A DNA stretch of 64,000 nucleotides from positions 1 to 64,000 of the forward strand of contig NZ_FPCD01000006.1 of NCBI RefSeq assembly GCF_900116865.1, given 5' to 3'. Origin of the DNA: Butyrivibrio sp. M55 (GTDB taxonomy: Bacteria > Bacillota > Clostridia > Lachnospirales > Lachnospiraceae). Below the pieces are notes generated by a model. That model worked only from the letters and a program-made list of their open reading frames with translations. It was not told the origin of the DNA and made no database searches. Each line of letters opens with the position of its first letter. The stretch's first letter is position 1. Below, in pieces: positions 1-7,634 of the stretch. The position numbers and the translations under genes were made by a program.

Positions 1-48
1 TGATATGTACCCTCTTTACTGGACAAACCAGTAAGGAGGGTATTTTTT

Positions 49-618
49 ATGCGTTATGATTATGATTTTAAGAGAAAATGTGTTGATTTGTTTAGAACAG
101 GTGTCTATCCCAATACTCCCGATGGAATTTCACAAGCCTGCTTCAGGAACAAAGTTCGCGAGTGGGCTAGAATTGAAGATGCTCTAGGGCCAGAGGCATT
201 AAAACCTAGACATATTCAAAAGAAATGGTCGACAGAAGAAAAATATGAATTGGTATGCCAAGTTTTAGCTGGAAGTTCATATCTAGCAGTTGCTCTTTCT
301 AATGGAGTTAAGGATTCAATATTAAGAAATTGGGTTCGCAAATATAAGATTTATGGTTACAATGGTCTTATCCCAAAACAGAAAGGGCGTAAATCAAAGA
401 ATTCCAACATGAAAAAAGTAGGAACAAGAAAGCCACCAAAACCTAATGAGTCTGAATATGAAGAACTAATCCGATTAAGAGCTGAAAATGCATACATGAA
501 AGCTGAAATCGAAGTAATAAAAAAAGAGATCGCCTTGAGAGAAGAAAAGGAAGCTGCGCGACTCAAGGCGAAAAAGCAGCAATCATCAAGGAACTCCGAG
601 AAAACGGATTCCAATTAA
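49..618 (+). CDS. IS3-family transposase OrfA (helix-turn-helix subunit)
   Basis: This 189-residue protein is the DNA-binding half of an IS150-type transposase. It has two helix-turn-helix-like segments (about residues 1-45 and 60-105) and a charged C-terminal coiled coil (about 135-175) of the kind that ends in a leucine-zipper multimerisation region in OrfA. AAGGAGGG at 33-40 sits 8 bases before the ATG. Near its end the run AAAAAG at 571-576 (codons AAA AAG) is a likely -1 slippage site. In the -1 frame the reading continues without a stop into OrfB, with residues beginning EKAAIIKELREN that match the usual N-terminus of IS150 OrfB. The functional transposase is therefore probably the OrfAB fusion. 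Confidence 0.9.
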   Translation: MRYDYDFKRKCVDLFRTGVYPNTPDGISQACFRNKVREWARIEDALGPEALKPRHIQKKWSTEEKYELVCQVLAGSSYLAVALSNGVKDSILRNWVRKYKIYGYNGLIPKQKGRKSKNSNMKKVGTRKPPKPNESEYEELIRLRAENAYMKAEIEVIKKEIALREEKEAARLKAKKQQSSRNSEKTDSN

Positions 619-635
619 AATATCTCCTTAAGGCT

Positions 636-1436
636 ATGAATATGGCCAAATCAACTTACTATTTTGAGATTAATAAGAAAGATGTTGTTGCTGAACGTAA
701 TCAAGAAATACTGAAAGAAATACAAAGTATTTTTGAGTCAAACAAGAACAGGTATGGGGTCAGACGAGTCCATCATGAATTGATAAACCGTGGATATAAG
801 ATAAATCATAAGCGAGTTCAGCGTCTTATGCATGAAGCTGGATTAGTTGGGAAACGACCAAAAGAAAAATATCATTCTTATAAGGGTGAAGTGGGAAAAA
901 TTGCTGATAACGTGATAGATAGAGATTTCAGTACAACTGCGCCTTTACAAAAATGGACAACGGATGTATCTCAGTTTAATTTTTCATGGGGTAAGTGTTA
1001 TCTATCGCCAATTTTAGATATGAATACAAATGAAATCATTTCCTATGACTTATCTAAGAGCCCTAATCTTGAGCAGATATCCAGAATGTTAAATAGAGCA
1101 TTTGATAAATTTCCTAATCTCAGCGGCCTTATATTCCATTCTGATCAAGGCTGGCAGTATCAACATATTTATTATAGAACTGCTTTACAAGAACATGGAA
1201 TTATTCAATCCATGTCTCGAAAAGGTAACTGTTATGACAATTGTATTATGGAGACTTTTTTTGGTAGATTAAAAAACGAGATGTATTATGGTTTCGAAAA
1301 AGACTATTCTTCTTTTGAAGAATTCTCAAAAGCACTTGAAGAATATATAGATTACTACAATAACAAAAGAATTCAGGTCAAAACAAAATGGATGCCACCT
1401 GTGCAATACAGGATAGCATCCATGTGTTTGGCTTAG
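636..1436 (+). CDS. IS3-family transposase OrfB (DDE integrase domain)
   Basis: OrfB is the catalytic half of the transposase. Counting from the ATG at 636, the DDE triad is D110 (WTTDVSQ), D170 (HSDQGWQYQ) and E206 (METFFGRLKNEM), with 35 residues between the second D and the E as in IS3 and retroviral integrases. An HTH_21-like segment lies near residues 28-70. The same frame is open upstream to about 570, so the protein is probably made by -1 frameshifting from OrfA at 571-576 and not from this ATG, which has no good ribosome binding site. No disruption is visible, so the copy may be active. Confidence 0.9.
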   Translation: MNMAKSTYYFEINKKDVVAERNQEILKEIQSIFESNKNRYGVRRVHHELINRGYKINHKRVQRLMHEAGLVGKRPKEKYHSYKGEVGKIADNVIDRDFSTTAPLQKWTTDVSQFNFSWGKCYLSPILDMNTNEIISYDLSKSPNLEQISRMLNRAFDKFPNLSGLIFHSDQGWQYQHIYYRTALQEHGIIQSMSRKGNCYDNCIMETFFGRLKNEMYYGFEKDYSSFEEFSKALEEYIDYYNNKRIQVKTKWMPPVQYRIASMCLA

Positions 1437-1494
1437 TTCATAAATATGTGTCCAGGATTCTGGGTACATATCATGGAGACTACATCCTCTATTT

Positions 1495-2205
1495 TTATCT
1501 GTTGTTTTCGAGTTCTTCTTGATATCCTGCAATAATTATTCCTGCGGGGAGTGCAACAATTGCAATTCCCAAGATTGCGGATATCATTGTGATTAATTTG
1601 CCGATAGGACTTGTAGCATATACATCACCGTAGCCAACGGTAGTTAGTGAAATGGTTGCCCAGTATATTGCATCGTACATGGTTGGGAATGTTTCGGGCT
1701 CTGCATTGAATATGACAAGGGCTGAAATGAGGATATAAGCAATAGCAAAGCCACAAACAACAATTAAGCTGTCTTTTTGCTTTTTAAACACATTTATAAT
1801 CATGATTATGCTTTTTGAATATCTAAAGGCTTTGAAAATTCTGAGAACTTTAAATGTACGCATGAGTCTGAAAATTTTTAGAAGACGAAAACCCTTCTGT
1901 AAGACTGTTATAGAGGGGAGTATAGATAACAGATCAATGATTGCCATTGCAGAAAATGGATATAGTACAAAAGAAAGAAATCCCTTTTTTAGCTTTAAAT
2001 CTGCGGTCGAAAGCCTGAGAATATAGTCGATAATGAAAATGGCGACAGTAACCATATCTATGACAGAGAATAGGTGTGATTCATTATGAGACCATAGCGG
2101 AATGATACTTACTATTATAGTGATCATCATAAAGAAATCATATGCTCTGCTAAGTTTATCATCTTCCTTGCCGATTTCGACAATTTGAAAAATGCGTTTT
2201 TTCAT
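1495..2205 (-). CDS. Voltage-gated K+ channel, six-transmembrane type
   Basis: This 236-residue protein has the layout of a KvAP-like channel subunit that would assemble as a tetramer in the cell membrane. S1-S3 lie at about residues 23-100. S4 carries basic residues at exact three-residue steps (R107, K110, R113, R116, K119, R122, K125, R128). The pore contains the selectivity filter TTVGYGD (188-194), followed by S6. The open frame reaches upstream to 2262, but AGGAG lies inside that extension 7 bases before the ATG at 2205, so this start is preferred. The stop lies 21 bp from the IS right end; the gene itself is intact. Confidence 0.92.
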   Translation of the reverse strand: MKKRIFQIVEIGKEDDKLSRAYDFFMMITIIVSIIPLWSHNESHLFSVIDMVTVAIFIIDYILRLSTADLKLKKGFLSFVLYPFSAMAIIDLLSILPSITVLQKGFRLLKIFRLMRTFKVLRIFKAFRYSKSIIMIINVFKKQKDSLIVVCGFAIAYILISALVIFNAEPETFPTMYDAIYWATISLTTVGYGDVYATSPIGKLITMISAILGIAIVALPAGIIIAGYQEELENNR

Positions 2206-2227
2206 TGAAGGACTCCTCATTATGTAT

Positions 2228-2881
2228 TTACATAGCGTTCCAGTTGATTCTAAAATGTTCATCCATGATAAATGCTATTACCATTCCAATACAAAAAACC
2301 GAGAATGAAACAAATGCGTATATTGCCACATGCTTGACATCCTTTTTCTTCGCTTCCCTAAGCATGACGATCATACAGAGTAGTGTGATTGCCTCAGATA
2401 TCAACGCCGGAATATATAGTAAAAAGTTATTACCGGTCATTTGGCAAAGTAATTGTCCTGTTTCATATTCGTCTTCTATATGAGGTTTGCCTGTAAAGAC
2501 AGGTGTAAGTAATACACATGTGCAAGGGATAAAACGTAATAAGCTGTTTACTGCCGCAAGTGCAGCTCCTATGTATTGAACGAGCTTGTTCTTATTCTTT
2601 TTAAAAAGCAATGTACCAAGCACGCATAAAAGCAACGTACACGGAACACCGAAATCTAACAAGACTGCCTGTGTAGTGGAATAGTATGATCTGAAATCAC
2701 TATCCGACGGATATTTGTATATATCACCCACCTTATTGAAACCTGTACTACAAGGTATTCCTGCTATACTGTTAGCAATTCCATGACCGCATTCATGCAG
2801 GAAAATACTTACCAAGAAAACTGATAAACTCAAGCCAAACCATTTGATGTACTTCTTCGTAATAATCCCTTCTTTCCGCAA
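2228..2881 (-). CDS. Multi-pass membrane protein with HExxH motif (M50-like)
   Basis: This 217-residue hydrophobic protein has HECGHG at residues 29-34 inside its first membrane segment, an HExxH zinc-metallopeptidase signature in the position seen in site-2-protease-like (M50) proteins. Several further membrane spans follow. The second conserved M50 motif (NxxPxxxxDG) is not evident, so peptidase activity is an inference. The start is TTG at 2881, with GGAG 7 bases upstream. It lies 22 bp upstream of the K+ channel start on the same strand, so the two may be co-transcribed. Confidence 0.6.
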   Translation of the reverse strand: MRKEGIITKKYIKWFGLSLSVFLVSIFLHECGHGIANSIAGIPCSTGFNKVGDIYKYPSDSDFRSYYSTTQAVLLDFGVPCTLLLCVLGTLLFKKNKNKLVQYIGAALAAVNSLLRFIPCTCVLLTPVFTGKPHIEDEYETGQLLCQMTGNNFLLYIPALISEAITLLCMIVMLREAKKKDVKHVAIYAFVSFSVFCIGMVIAFIMDEHFRINWNAM

Positions 2882-2984
2882 AAATTATCTCCGTTTCAGT
2901 TTTTCAATAAGAAAAGCAGCTATCATTATGATAACTGCTTTAGTGCCGTTTGGCTATTCAAAGATTACTATGCAATCTGTTTTA

Positions 2985-3482
2985 TTAGTAAGTAGCTCCT
3001 TTAGCTTCGTTGCTCCACTCACCGAAAGTTCTGTTTGCGCCTTCGCCCTTATAAGCTCTTACCTTAATAAGGAAATCGAAATCATCCTGCGCTCCAACAG
3101 TATAGAAGTTATCTGTGGTCTCATAGGTTGAAGCATCTTCGGTGTATTCCTGCTCTTCACAGTACTTTGACTTTACAGAAACTTCGTATCCATCGGCTCC
3201 GTCAACGGAATTCCACTCAAAATATGCATCCTGTCCTTCAGGTCCGGCTTTCTTCACACCATCCTTTACTGTAGGTGCGGCAAGAGCAGAATCTTTTGCC
3301 TCATCCTTAGTTGAATCTTCAGCCTTTTCAGTAGCTGTTTCTGTATTGTCTACAGGTGCGTTGTCTTCAGCGCTTTCTACAACTTCGGGTGTTTCTGCTT
3401 CAGGCTCATCAGCCTCCAGGCTACACGCCATAATTGAAGCTGCCATAATTGAAGCAGCTAAAAGTGCATTGATTTTTTTCAT
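2985..3482 (-). CDS. Secreted lipoprotein with fibronectin type III-like domain
   Basis: The 165-residue protein starts with a lipoprotein signal peptide (MKKINALLAASIMAASIMAC; lipobox ending at C20). A disordered acidic linker rich in E, D, A and T follows (about 21-75), then one domain of about 90 residues with the W, YEV and FLIKVRAY pattern of a fibronectin type III fold. It would be anchored outside the cell. AAAGGAG lies 6 bases before the ATG. The ligand is unknown. An uneventful 270-bp gap separates it from the divergent flavin reductase gene. Confidence 0.7.
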   Translation of the reverse strand: MKKINALLAASIMAASIMACSLEADEPEAETPEVVESAEDNAPVDNTETATEKAEDSTKDEAKDSALAAPTVKDGVKKAGPEGQDAYFEWNSVDGADGYEVSVKSKYCEEQEYTEDASTYETTDNFYTVGAQDDFDFLIKVRAYKGEGANRTFGEWSNEAKGATY

Positions 3483-3712
3483 ACTATACTCCTTTCCTTC
3501 ACAAAGCGTTTTTTGTGATTTACCCTGTTGTTCTTTGTTTATTTATTTTTAGCATTCTTGATGCTTTTTTTATTATATCAGTTCCGCAAAACAGTAACAT
3601 TGCAATAGTTGCTAAAACTAGAATTAATATTTTAATTCTGTTGATGCCTATATATTTCGGCTTTTGTCTGTGAGATTCTCAATACAACTGTTACTTATCG
3701 CCTGCGATGTGG

Positions 3713-3718
3713 TATACT
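3713..3718 (+). promoter_or_regulatory. Extended -10 promoter for the flavin reductase-VanZ pair
   Basis: TATACT preceded by TGG forms an extended -10. The -35 at 17 bp (GTTACT) is weak. It lies 35 bp before the TTG start of the flavin reductase gene. Confidence 0.45.
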
Positions 3719-3752
3719 TTTAAAATATATTTAAGATAATGAGGTAAATTCA

Positions 3753-4349
3753 TTGGAAAATAAAAACGGAAAAGAATTATGGAAACCTGGGAACATGCTG
3801 TATCCCATTCCTGCAGTTATGGTAAGTTGCCAAAGAGAAGGCGAGAAGCCCAATATCATTACTGTTGCATGGGCCGGAAATGTTTGCAGTTCACCTGCAA
3901 TGTTATCCATATCTGTTCGTAAGGAGCGCTACTCCTATGATATTTTGAAGGAGACGGGCGAGTTTGTGGTTAATCTCACGAACAGAAAACTTGCTTACGC
4001 AACCGATTGGTGCGGAGTAAGATCGGGAAAAGACTATGACAAGTTCAAAGAAATGCATCTGACACCGTTAGAATCAAGATTCGTGTCAGCTCCCGGAATC
4101 GCAGAGAGCCCCGTAAATATTGAATGTAAGGTAAGAAACGTTCTGGAACTTGGAAGCCATGATATGTTTGTGGCTGAAGTGATGGGCGTTACCGTTGATG
4201 AGAAACTATTAGACAACAAAGGAAAATTTGACCTGCGCGCCGCAGATCTGATCTCTTATTCACACGGAGAGTATTTTACGCTTGGTGAAAAGATCGGAAA
4301 ATTCGGATACAGCGTAGTGAAAAAGAAGACATCGAAAAGGAAAAAATGA
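3753..4349 (+). CDS. Flavin reductase-like FMN-binding split-barrel protein
   Basis: The 198-residue protein matches the flavin reductase domain family (FMN-binding split barrel). Family hallmarks seen are an N-terminal PIPAVMVSC strand, the VAWAGNVCSSPAMLSISV core, and FVVNLTN followed by the D-C-G segment. Clostridial members with this C-terminus bind FMN and are thought to reduce flavin or act as small electron carriers. The start is TTG at 3753 with GAGG 9 bases upstream. The stop overlaps the ATG of the VanZ gene by 4 bases (ATGA), so the pair is translationally coupled. The substrate is not known. Confidence 0.8.
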   Translation: MENKNGKELWKPGNMLYPIPAVMVSCQREGEKPNIITVAWAGNVCSSPAMLSISVRKERYSYDILKETGEFVVNLTNRKLAYATDWCGVRSGKDYDKFKEMHLTPLESRFVSAPGIAESPVNIECKVRNVLELGSHDMFVAEVMGVTVDEKLLDNKGKFDLRAADLISYSHGEYFTLGEKIGKFGYSVVKKKTSKRKK

Positions 4350-4903
4350 AATATTTTTTATTATACATAAAAGAAACACTTAGATTCGTATTAAAACCAA
4401 TGTCCTTTCTGCCTGCAATAATGATGATGTGCATTATCTTTATGCTTTCATCGCAGGAAGGTACGACCAGCAGCCAGTTAAGTTACAAAGTGGGTGTAAA
4501 GATCTTTACTGTTACAAACAAGGTGCTCGATAAAGGCTGGAGCGAAGAACGTATCGATCAGCTTTCCACAAAATATCAGTATTATGTAAGAAAGACAGCA
4601 CACTTTACGGAATACTTCCTTTTGGGAGTATCTGTTGCTTTTCCGCTGTATGTATATGGCGTAAGAGGAATGAAGCTGATCTTTTTTGCAGGACTATTCT
4701 GTGTCGGATACGCAAGTCTTGATGAATTCCATCAGTCTTTTGTCCACGGTAGAGGACCGTCGCCAAAAGATGTAATGATAGACTCCAGCGGAGCGATTAC
4801 GGGAATAATACTTACAAGAATTGTAGGATGGACGGGAAGAATGACTATTTTCAAACCATTGTCCAATCATAAAGATGAAGATCGCGGCAAAAAACGGAGA
4901 TAA
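4346..4903 (+). CDS. VanZ-family membrane protein
   Basis: This 185-residue protein has about four membrane spans and the VanZ-family motifs RKTAHFTEY (82-90), DEFHQ (126-130) and a later D-x3-D segment (D142, D146). VanZ from enterococcal Tn1546 gives low-level teicoplanin resistance, but most homologues have no known role. Nothing nearby suggests a glycopeptide-resistance operon. It overlaps the upstream flavin reductase gene by 4 bases. Confidence 0.8.
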   Translation: MKYFLLYIKETLRFVLKPMSFLPAIMMMCIIFMLSSQEGTTSSQLSYKVGVKIFTVTNKVLDKGWSEERIDQLSTKYQYYVRKTAHFTEYFLLGVSVAFPLYVYGVRGMKLIFFAGLFCVGYASLDEFHQSFVHGRGPSPKDVMIDSSGAITGIILTRIVGWTGRMTIFKPLSNHKDEDRGKKRR

Positions 4904-4921
4904 ACTCTTTTATTTTTATTC

Positions 4922-4950
4922 TTTACAAGCCTAATTTGCTATGATATAAT
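4922..4950 (+). promoter_or_regulatory. tRNA-Trp promoter
   Basis: TTTACA (-35, 4922-4927), a 17-bp spacer and TATAAT (-10, 4945-4950) with an extended TGA just upstream form a near-ideal housekeeping promoter 41 bp before the tRNA. Confidence 0.85.
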
Positions 4951-4991
4951 TTCATTCGTTGGTGCGACATGTGCCGACAAACCGTATAAAT

Positions 4992-5063
4992 AGGGGAATC
5001 ATACAATGGCTAGTATGCCGGTCTCCAAAACCGCTCATGGGGGTTCGAATCCCTCTTCCCCTG
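4992..5063 (+). tRNA. tRNA-Trp (CCA)
   Basis: The cloverleaf folds from AGGGGAA pairing with TTCCCCT, discriminator G at 5063. The D stem is ATAC/GTAT, the anticodon loop CTCCAAA gives anticodon CCA, and the T loop is TTCGAAT. The first anticodon-stem pair (C-C) is mismatched. The 3' CCA is not encoded. It has its own promoter and terminator. Confidence 0.95.
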
Positions 5064-5073
5064 TTGCTAAAAG

Positions 5074-5103
5074 CGCTTAACTCATTGAGTTAAGCGTTTT
5101 TTT
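5074..5103 (+). terminator. Terminator after tRNA-Trp
   Basis: An 11-bp stem (CGCTTAACTCA / TGAGTTAAGCG) is followed by seven T residues. Confidence 0.9.
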
Positions 5104-5133
5104 GTTGATTAGAGAATTCCATGATATATGAAA

Positions 5134-5787
5134 CTAATTCTTTTTCTTAAGTAACATCAAAACAATGGCGTATACAAGCGTTGCAAAGGCTCCGCCCAAG
5201 ATAAGCACCATATACTTATTGGACATAAGTTGCTCGCCGCCGTAAGTATACAGGAAAATATGCGGGAATCTTGCAATAAATGTGAGCGAAATCCACATAA
5301 TAAGCGGTTCTTCCGAGTAATAGCCAAGCCAGGCATATGTATCCTTGGGAAGGGGCAGTAGCATGAATAAAATATGAATGATCTTTGGTTTTCCTTTTTT
5401 TATGATGTTTTCAACATGCACAAGCTTATCTTCAGGGAAAAGATATAGTAAAAAATCTCTTCCGAATTTCTTACCGATAAGAAAAGCGGCTGTGTTTCCG
5501 AGCGTTGCAAACGTATCGCACAGAAGAGCTCCTTTAAATCCGCCGAGAAGATAGCCTGAAGCCAGATAGAAAGGCAGTCCGGGAATGCAACTTGACATTG
5601 TCTGTATCAGGACAAAAAAGCCAAAAACTAACAGACCTGCGGTTCCTTTGCTTTGCACAAAAGCATCCAGAGCCTCGGGATCTTTGACAAATCCAATCAT
5701 GGGTCTGCCGACGAATACATATAAAAGCAGCATGAATATCGCTATTAGGAATAAAGTAACAGTTGTCCTTACAGTTCCTTTTTTCAT
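5134..5787 (-). CDS. TVP38/TMEM64-family membrane protein (VTT domain)
   Basis: The 217-residue protein has an N-terminal membrane segment (about 10-30) and a VTT/DedA-type core. The diagnostic stretch includes PGLPFYLASGYLLGG, then NTAAFLIGKKFGRD, and two further hydrophobic hairpins. DedA-superfamily proteins are linked to lipid scrambling or flipping in the cell membrane; the substrate here is unknown. There is no Shine-Dalgarno sequence before the ATG. Instead TATAAT lies on this strand at 5794-5799, only 6 bases upstream, so the transcript may be leaderless. The in-frame stop just upstream fixes the start. Confidence 0.8.
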   Translation of the reverse strand: MKKGTVRTTVTLFLIAIFMLLLYVFVGRPMIGFVKDPEALDAFVQSKGTAGLLVFGFFVLIQTMSSCIPGLPFYLASGYLLGGFKGALLCDTFATLGNTAAFLIGKKFGRDFLLYLFPEDKLVHVENIIKKGKPKIIHILFMLLPLPKDTYAWLGYYSEEPLIMWISLTFIARFPHIFLYTYGGEQLMSNKYMVLILGGAFATLVYAIVLMLLKKKN

Positions 5788-5923
5788 AAATACATTATAC
5801 TATTTGTGAGCAGCGACAATAATTGTTTATATTGTTTTTATTTTTACTCCACAAATTAGAAACATTACTCCTGTACTATAGATATATCTACTATTTAAAC
5901 CACAGAGGGGAGGTACAGGAATC

Positions 5924-6142
5924 ATGGGTGGATTTGAAGCAGAGATCGCAGAATATGTTGGTAATTATACAAGACGTCGTGGTTATCCGCCGACAGTTGA
6001 AGAACTTATCAGTGTTTTTGGTCTGATAACCGTATTTTGTGCGATGTTTTATATATTGAATCTTTATAAGATCGGTATGATAAGAAACAGTCTGTTCTTT
6101 GGAACAAACGATCTGTTGCTTATTCCGGTAAAGACAAAATAA
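5924..6142 (+). CDS. Small stand-alone LexA-like winged-helix protein
   Basis: This 72-residue protein has a good ribosome site (GGGGAGG upstream of the ATG). Residues 6-29 (AEIAEYVGNYTRRRGYPPTVEEL) follow the first two helices of the LexA DNA-binding domain, including the hallmark GYPP(S/T)V. The spacing to the later G-M-I-R segment (about residues 51-54) also fits helix 3 and the turn into the wing in LexA. The recognition helix is unusually hydrophobic (ITVFCAMFYILNLY), and the whole LexA peptidase domain is missing. It could be a divergent DNA-binding domain or a small protein in which that helix enters the membrane. The LexA link is from motif recognition only. Confidence 0.55.
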   Translation: MGGFEAEIAEYVGNYTRRRGYPPTVEELISVFGLITVFCAMFYILNLYKIGMIRNSLFFGTNDLLLIPVKTK

Positions 6143-6158
6143 TAATTGAAATAAAAAG

Positions 6159-6187
6159 TTGACAGAGACTTTTTACTATGATATATT
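6159..6187 (+). promoter_or_regulatory. Promoter of the infC-rpmI-rplT operon
   Basis: TTGACA (6159-6164), a 17-bp spacer ending in TGA, and TATATT (6182-6187) form a strong extended -10 promoter upstream of the leader RNA. Confidence 0.85.
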
Positions 6188-6199
6188 ACTTTAGTATTT

Positions 6200-6330
6200 G
6201 ATAACAAAGCAGAGTATCCACTCTCACCCTGCGGCACAGCCAGCAGGCGTTAATATCTTTTCAAAAATAATACCTTTAGGTTTTTATTGTGACTAGACAA
6301 AGTGGATACATTGCGTATTCACTTTTTTTT
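6200..6330 (+). promoter_or_regulatory. L20-type autoregulatory leader with attenuator
   Basis: The leader contains GTATCCACT at 6214-6222, which can pair with AGTGGATAC at 6301-6309. The latter can instead pair with GTATTCACT at 6315-6323 to form a terminator hairpin followed by eight T residues. The two pairings exclude each other, as in the Firmicutes infC leaders where ribosomal protein L20 controls premature termination. Position before infC-rpmI-rplT supports the assignment. L20 binding itself is inferred. Confidence 0.8.
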
Positions 6331-6350
6331 ATTTTGCGGAGGATAAAGCC

Positions 6351-6860
6351 ATTAGCGAGTTATTTATCAATGAACAGATTAGAGCTAAGGAAGTTCGTGT
6401 AATCGGAGTTGAGGGCGAACAGCTCGGTGTTATGTCAATTCAGGATGCCAGAAAGACAGCCGATGATGCAGGTGTTGATCTTGTTATGATCGCTCCAAAC
6501 GCCAAACCACCTGTTTGCAGAGTTGTTGATTATGGTAAGTTTAAGTATGAACAGCTTCGCAAAGAAAAAGAGGCAAGAAAGAAGCAGAAGACAGTTGAGA
6601 TCAAGGAGATCAGACTTTCTCCCAATATCGACAAGAACGATCTTAACACAAAGGTCAATGCGGCTAAGAAATTCCTTGAAAAAGGAAATCGTGTAAAGGT
6701 AACACTTCGTTTCCGTGGTCGTGAGATGGCTCACATGGGCGCAAGCGTACACATTCTTACAGATTTCGCCGAGGCGCTCAGCGATATCGCTGTTATCGAG
6801 AAGCAGCCTAAGGTTGAGGGACGTAGCATGGCAATGTTCCTTACAGAGAAGAAAAACTAA
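6351..6860 (+). CDS. infC: Translation initiation factor IF-3, ATT start
   Basis: IF-3 binds the 30S subunit, discriminates initiator tRNA and start codons, and prevents premature subunit joining. The 169-residue protein has the family's N-terminal INEQIRAKEVRVIG segment, a basic linker (YEQLRKEKEARKKQK) and the C-terminal domain with VKVTLRFRGREMAH. The N-domain homology extends 27 codons upstream of the first ATG (6432) to ATT at 6351, with GGAGG at 6338-6342 8 bases before it. A non-canonical ATT start is the known self-limiting device of infC, since IF-3 rejects it. It is the first gene of the infC-rpmI-rplT operon behind the attenuator leader. Confidence 0.95.
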   Translation: MSELFINEQIRAKEVRVIGVEGEQLGVMSIQDARKTADDAGVDLVMIAPNAKPPVCRVVDYGKFKYEQLRKEKEARKKQKTVEIKEIRLSPNIDKNDLNTKVNAAKKFLEKGNRVKVTLRFRGREMAHMGASVHILTDFAEALSDIAVIEKQPKVEGRSMAMFLTEKKN

Positions 6861-6926
6861 GGTTTTTACCAGTATTTTTGGTTGAACACTATAGAATAAA
6901 CTTAAGATTCACAGGAGGATTTAGTT

Positions 6927-7127
6927 ATGCAGCAAAAGATGAAAACAAAGAGAGCTGCTGCCAAGAGATTTAAGGTAACTGGCACAGGCAAGCTTATGAG
7001 AAACAAAGCGTATAAGCGCCACATCTTGACAAAGAAGTCCACAAAGAGAAAGAGAAACTTGAGACATGCAGGACTTGTTGATGCTACAAATGTAAAGGCA
7101 ATGAAGAGCATTCTTCCTTACGCTTAA
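6927..7127 (+). CDS. rpmI: 50S ribosomal protein L35
   Basis: The 66-residue basic protein has the L35 signature [18 protein letters not shown], then [23 protein letters not shown] at 6913-6918 places the start at ATG 6927, giving a short MQQK extension before the usual MKTKRAA. It is the second gene of the infC operon. Confidence 0.97.
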   Translation: MQQKMKTKRAAAKRFKVTGTGKLMRNKAYKRHILTKKSTKRKRNLRHAGLVDATNVKAMKSILPYA

Positions 7128-7182
7128 GCAGAGCACGAACAGTTTTAAAATGTTTTTGAAAAATTTTAGGAGGATATTTTAA

Positions 7183-7539
7183 ATGGCAAGAGTTAAAGGC
7201 GCATTGAATGCCAAGAAAAAGCACAATAGAGTATTAAAACTTGCAAAAGGATACAGAGGAGCAAGATCAAAGCAGTATAGAGTTGCAAAGCAGTCAGTTA
7301 TGAGAGCACTTACTTCTGCATTCGCAGGACGTAAGCAGAAGAAGAGAGATATGAGATCTCTTTGGATTACACGTATCAATGCTGCAGCTAGAATCAACGG
7401 TCTTTCATACAGCAACATGATGCACGGTCTTAAGCTTGCAGGCGTTGACATCAACAGAAAGATGCTTGCAGATCTCGCAGTTAACGATCCTGAAGGATTC
7501 AAGACACTTGCAGAGCTTGCAAAGACAAAGATTGCATAA
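7183..7539 (+). CDS. rplT: 50S ribosomal protein L20
   Basis: The 118-residue protein matches full-length L20: [26 protein letters not shown] at the N-terminus and [23 protein letters not shown] in the C-terminal RNA-binding domain. It binds 23S rRNA early in 50S assembly and, in Firmicutes, represses its own operon through the leader upstream of infC. AGGAGG lies 9 bases before the ATG. Confidence 0.97.
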   Translation: MARVKGALNAKKKHNRVLKLAKGYRGARSKQYRVAKQSVMRALTSAFAGRKQKKRDMRSLWITRINAAARINGLSYSNMMHGLKLAGVDINRKMLADLAVNDPEGFKTLAELAKTKIA

Positions 7540-7582
7540 GTTAAAACATGAGTTGATAAAACAATATTGTTGCGATAGAATA

Positions 7583-7611
7583 AAGAAGTCTCGACAGAGA
7601 CTTCTTTTTTT
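7583..7611 (+). terminator. Terminator of the infC operon
   Basis: GAAGTCTC / GAGACTTC stem with a GACA loop and seven T residues. Confidence 0.9.
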
Positions 7612-7634
7612 AGTGCAATTCGGAGGTAACACAA

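Larger units (their letters stand above)
1..1473 (+). mobile_element. Complete IS3-family (IS150-like) insertion sequence
   Basis: The element carries overlapping-frame orfA and orfB and is bounded by inverted ends. The first 12 bases (TGATATGTACCC) match the complement of the right end at 1462-1473, and a second matching block (CTGGACA) lies a few bases further in on both sides, giving imperfect terminal repeats of about 26 bp. The outermost bases are TG...CA, usual for IS3. The left tip is the first base of the window, so the left flank and target duplication cannot be seen. The right tip lies 21 bp past the stop of the K+ channel gene, which is intact. Confidence 0.9.

Noticed and set aside
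5823..6026. 67-codon frame overlapping the LexA-like small gene
   Set aside because: No ribosome site; the overlapping frame at 5924 has GGGGAGG and a recognisable domain signature.
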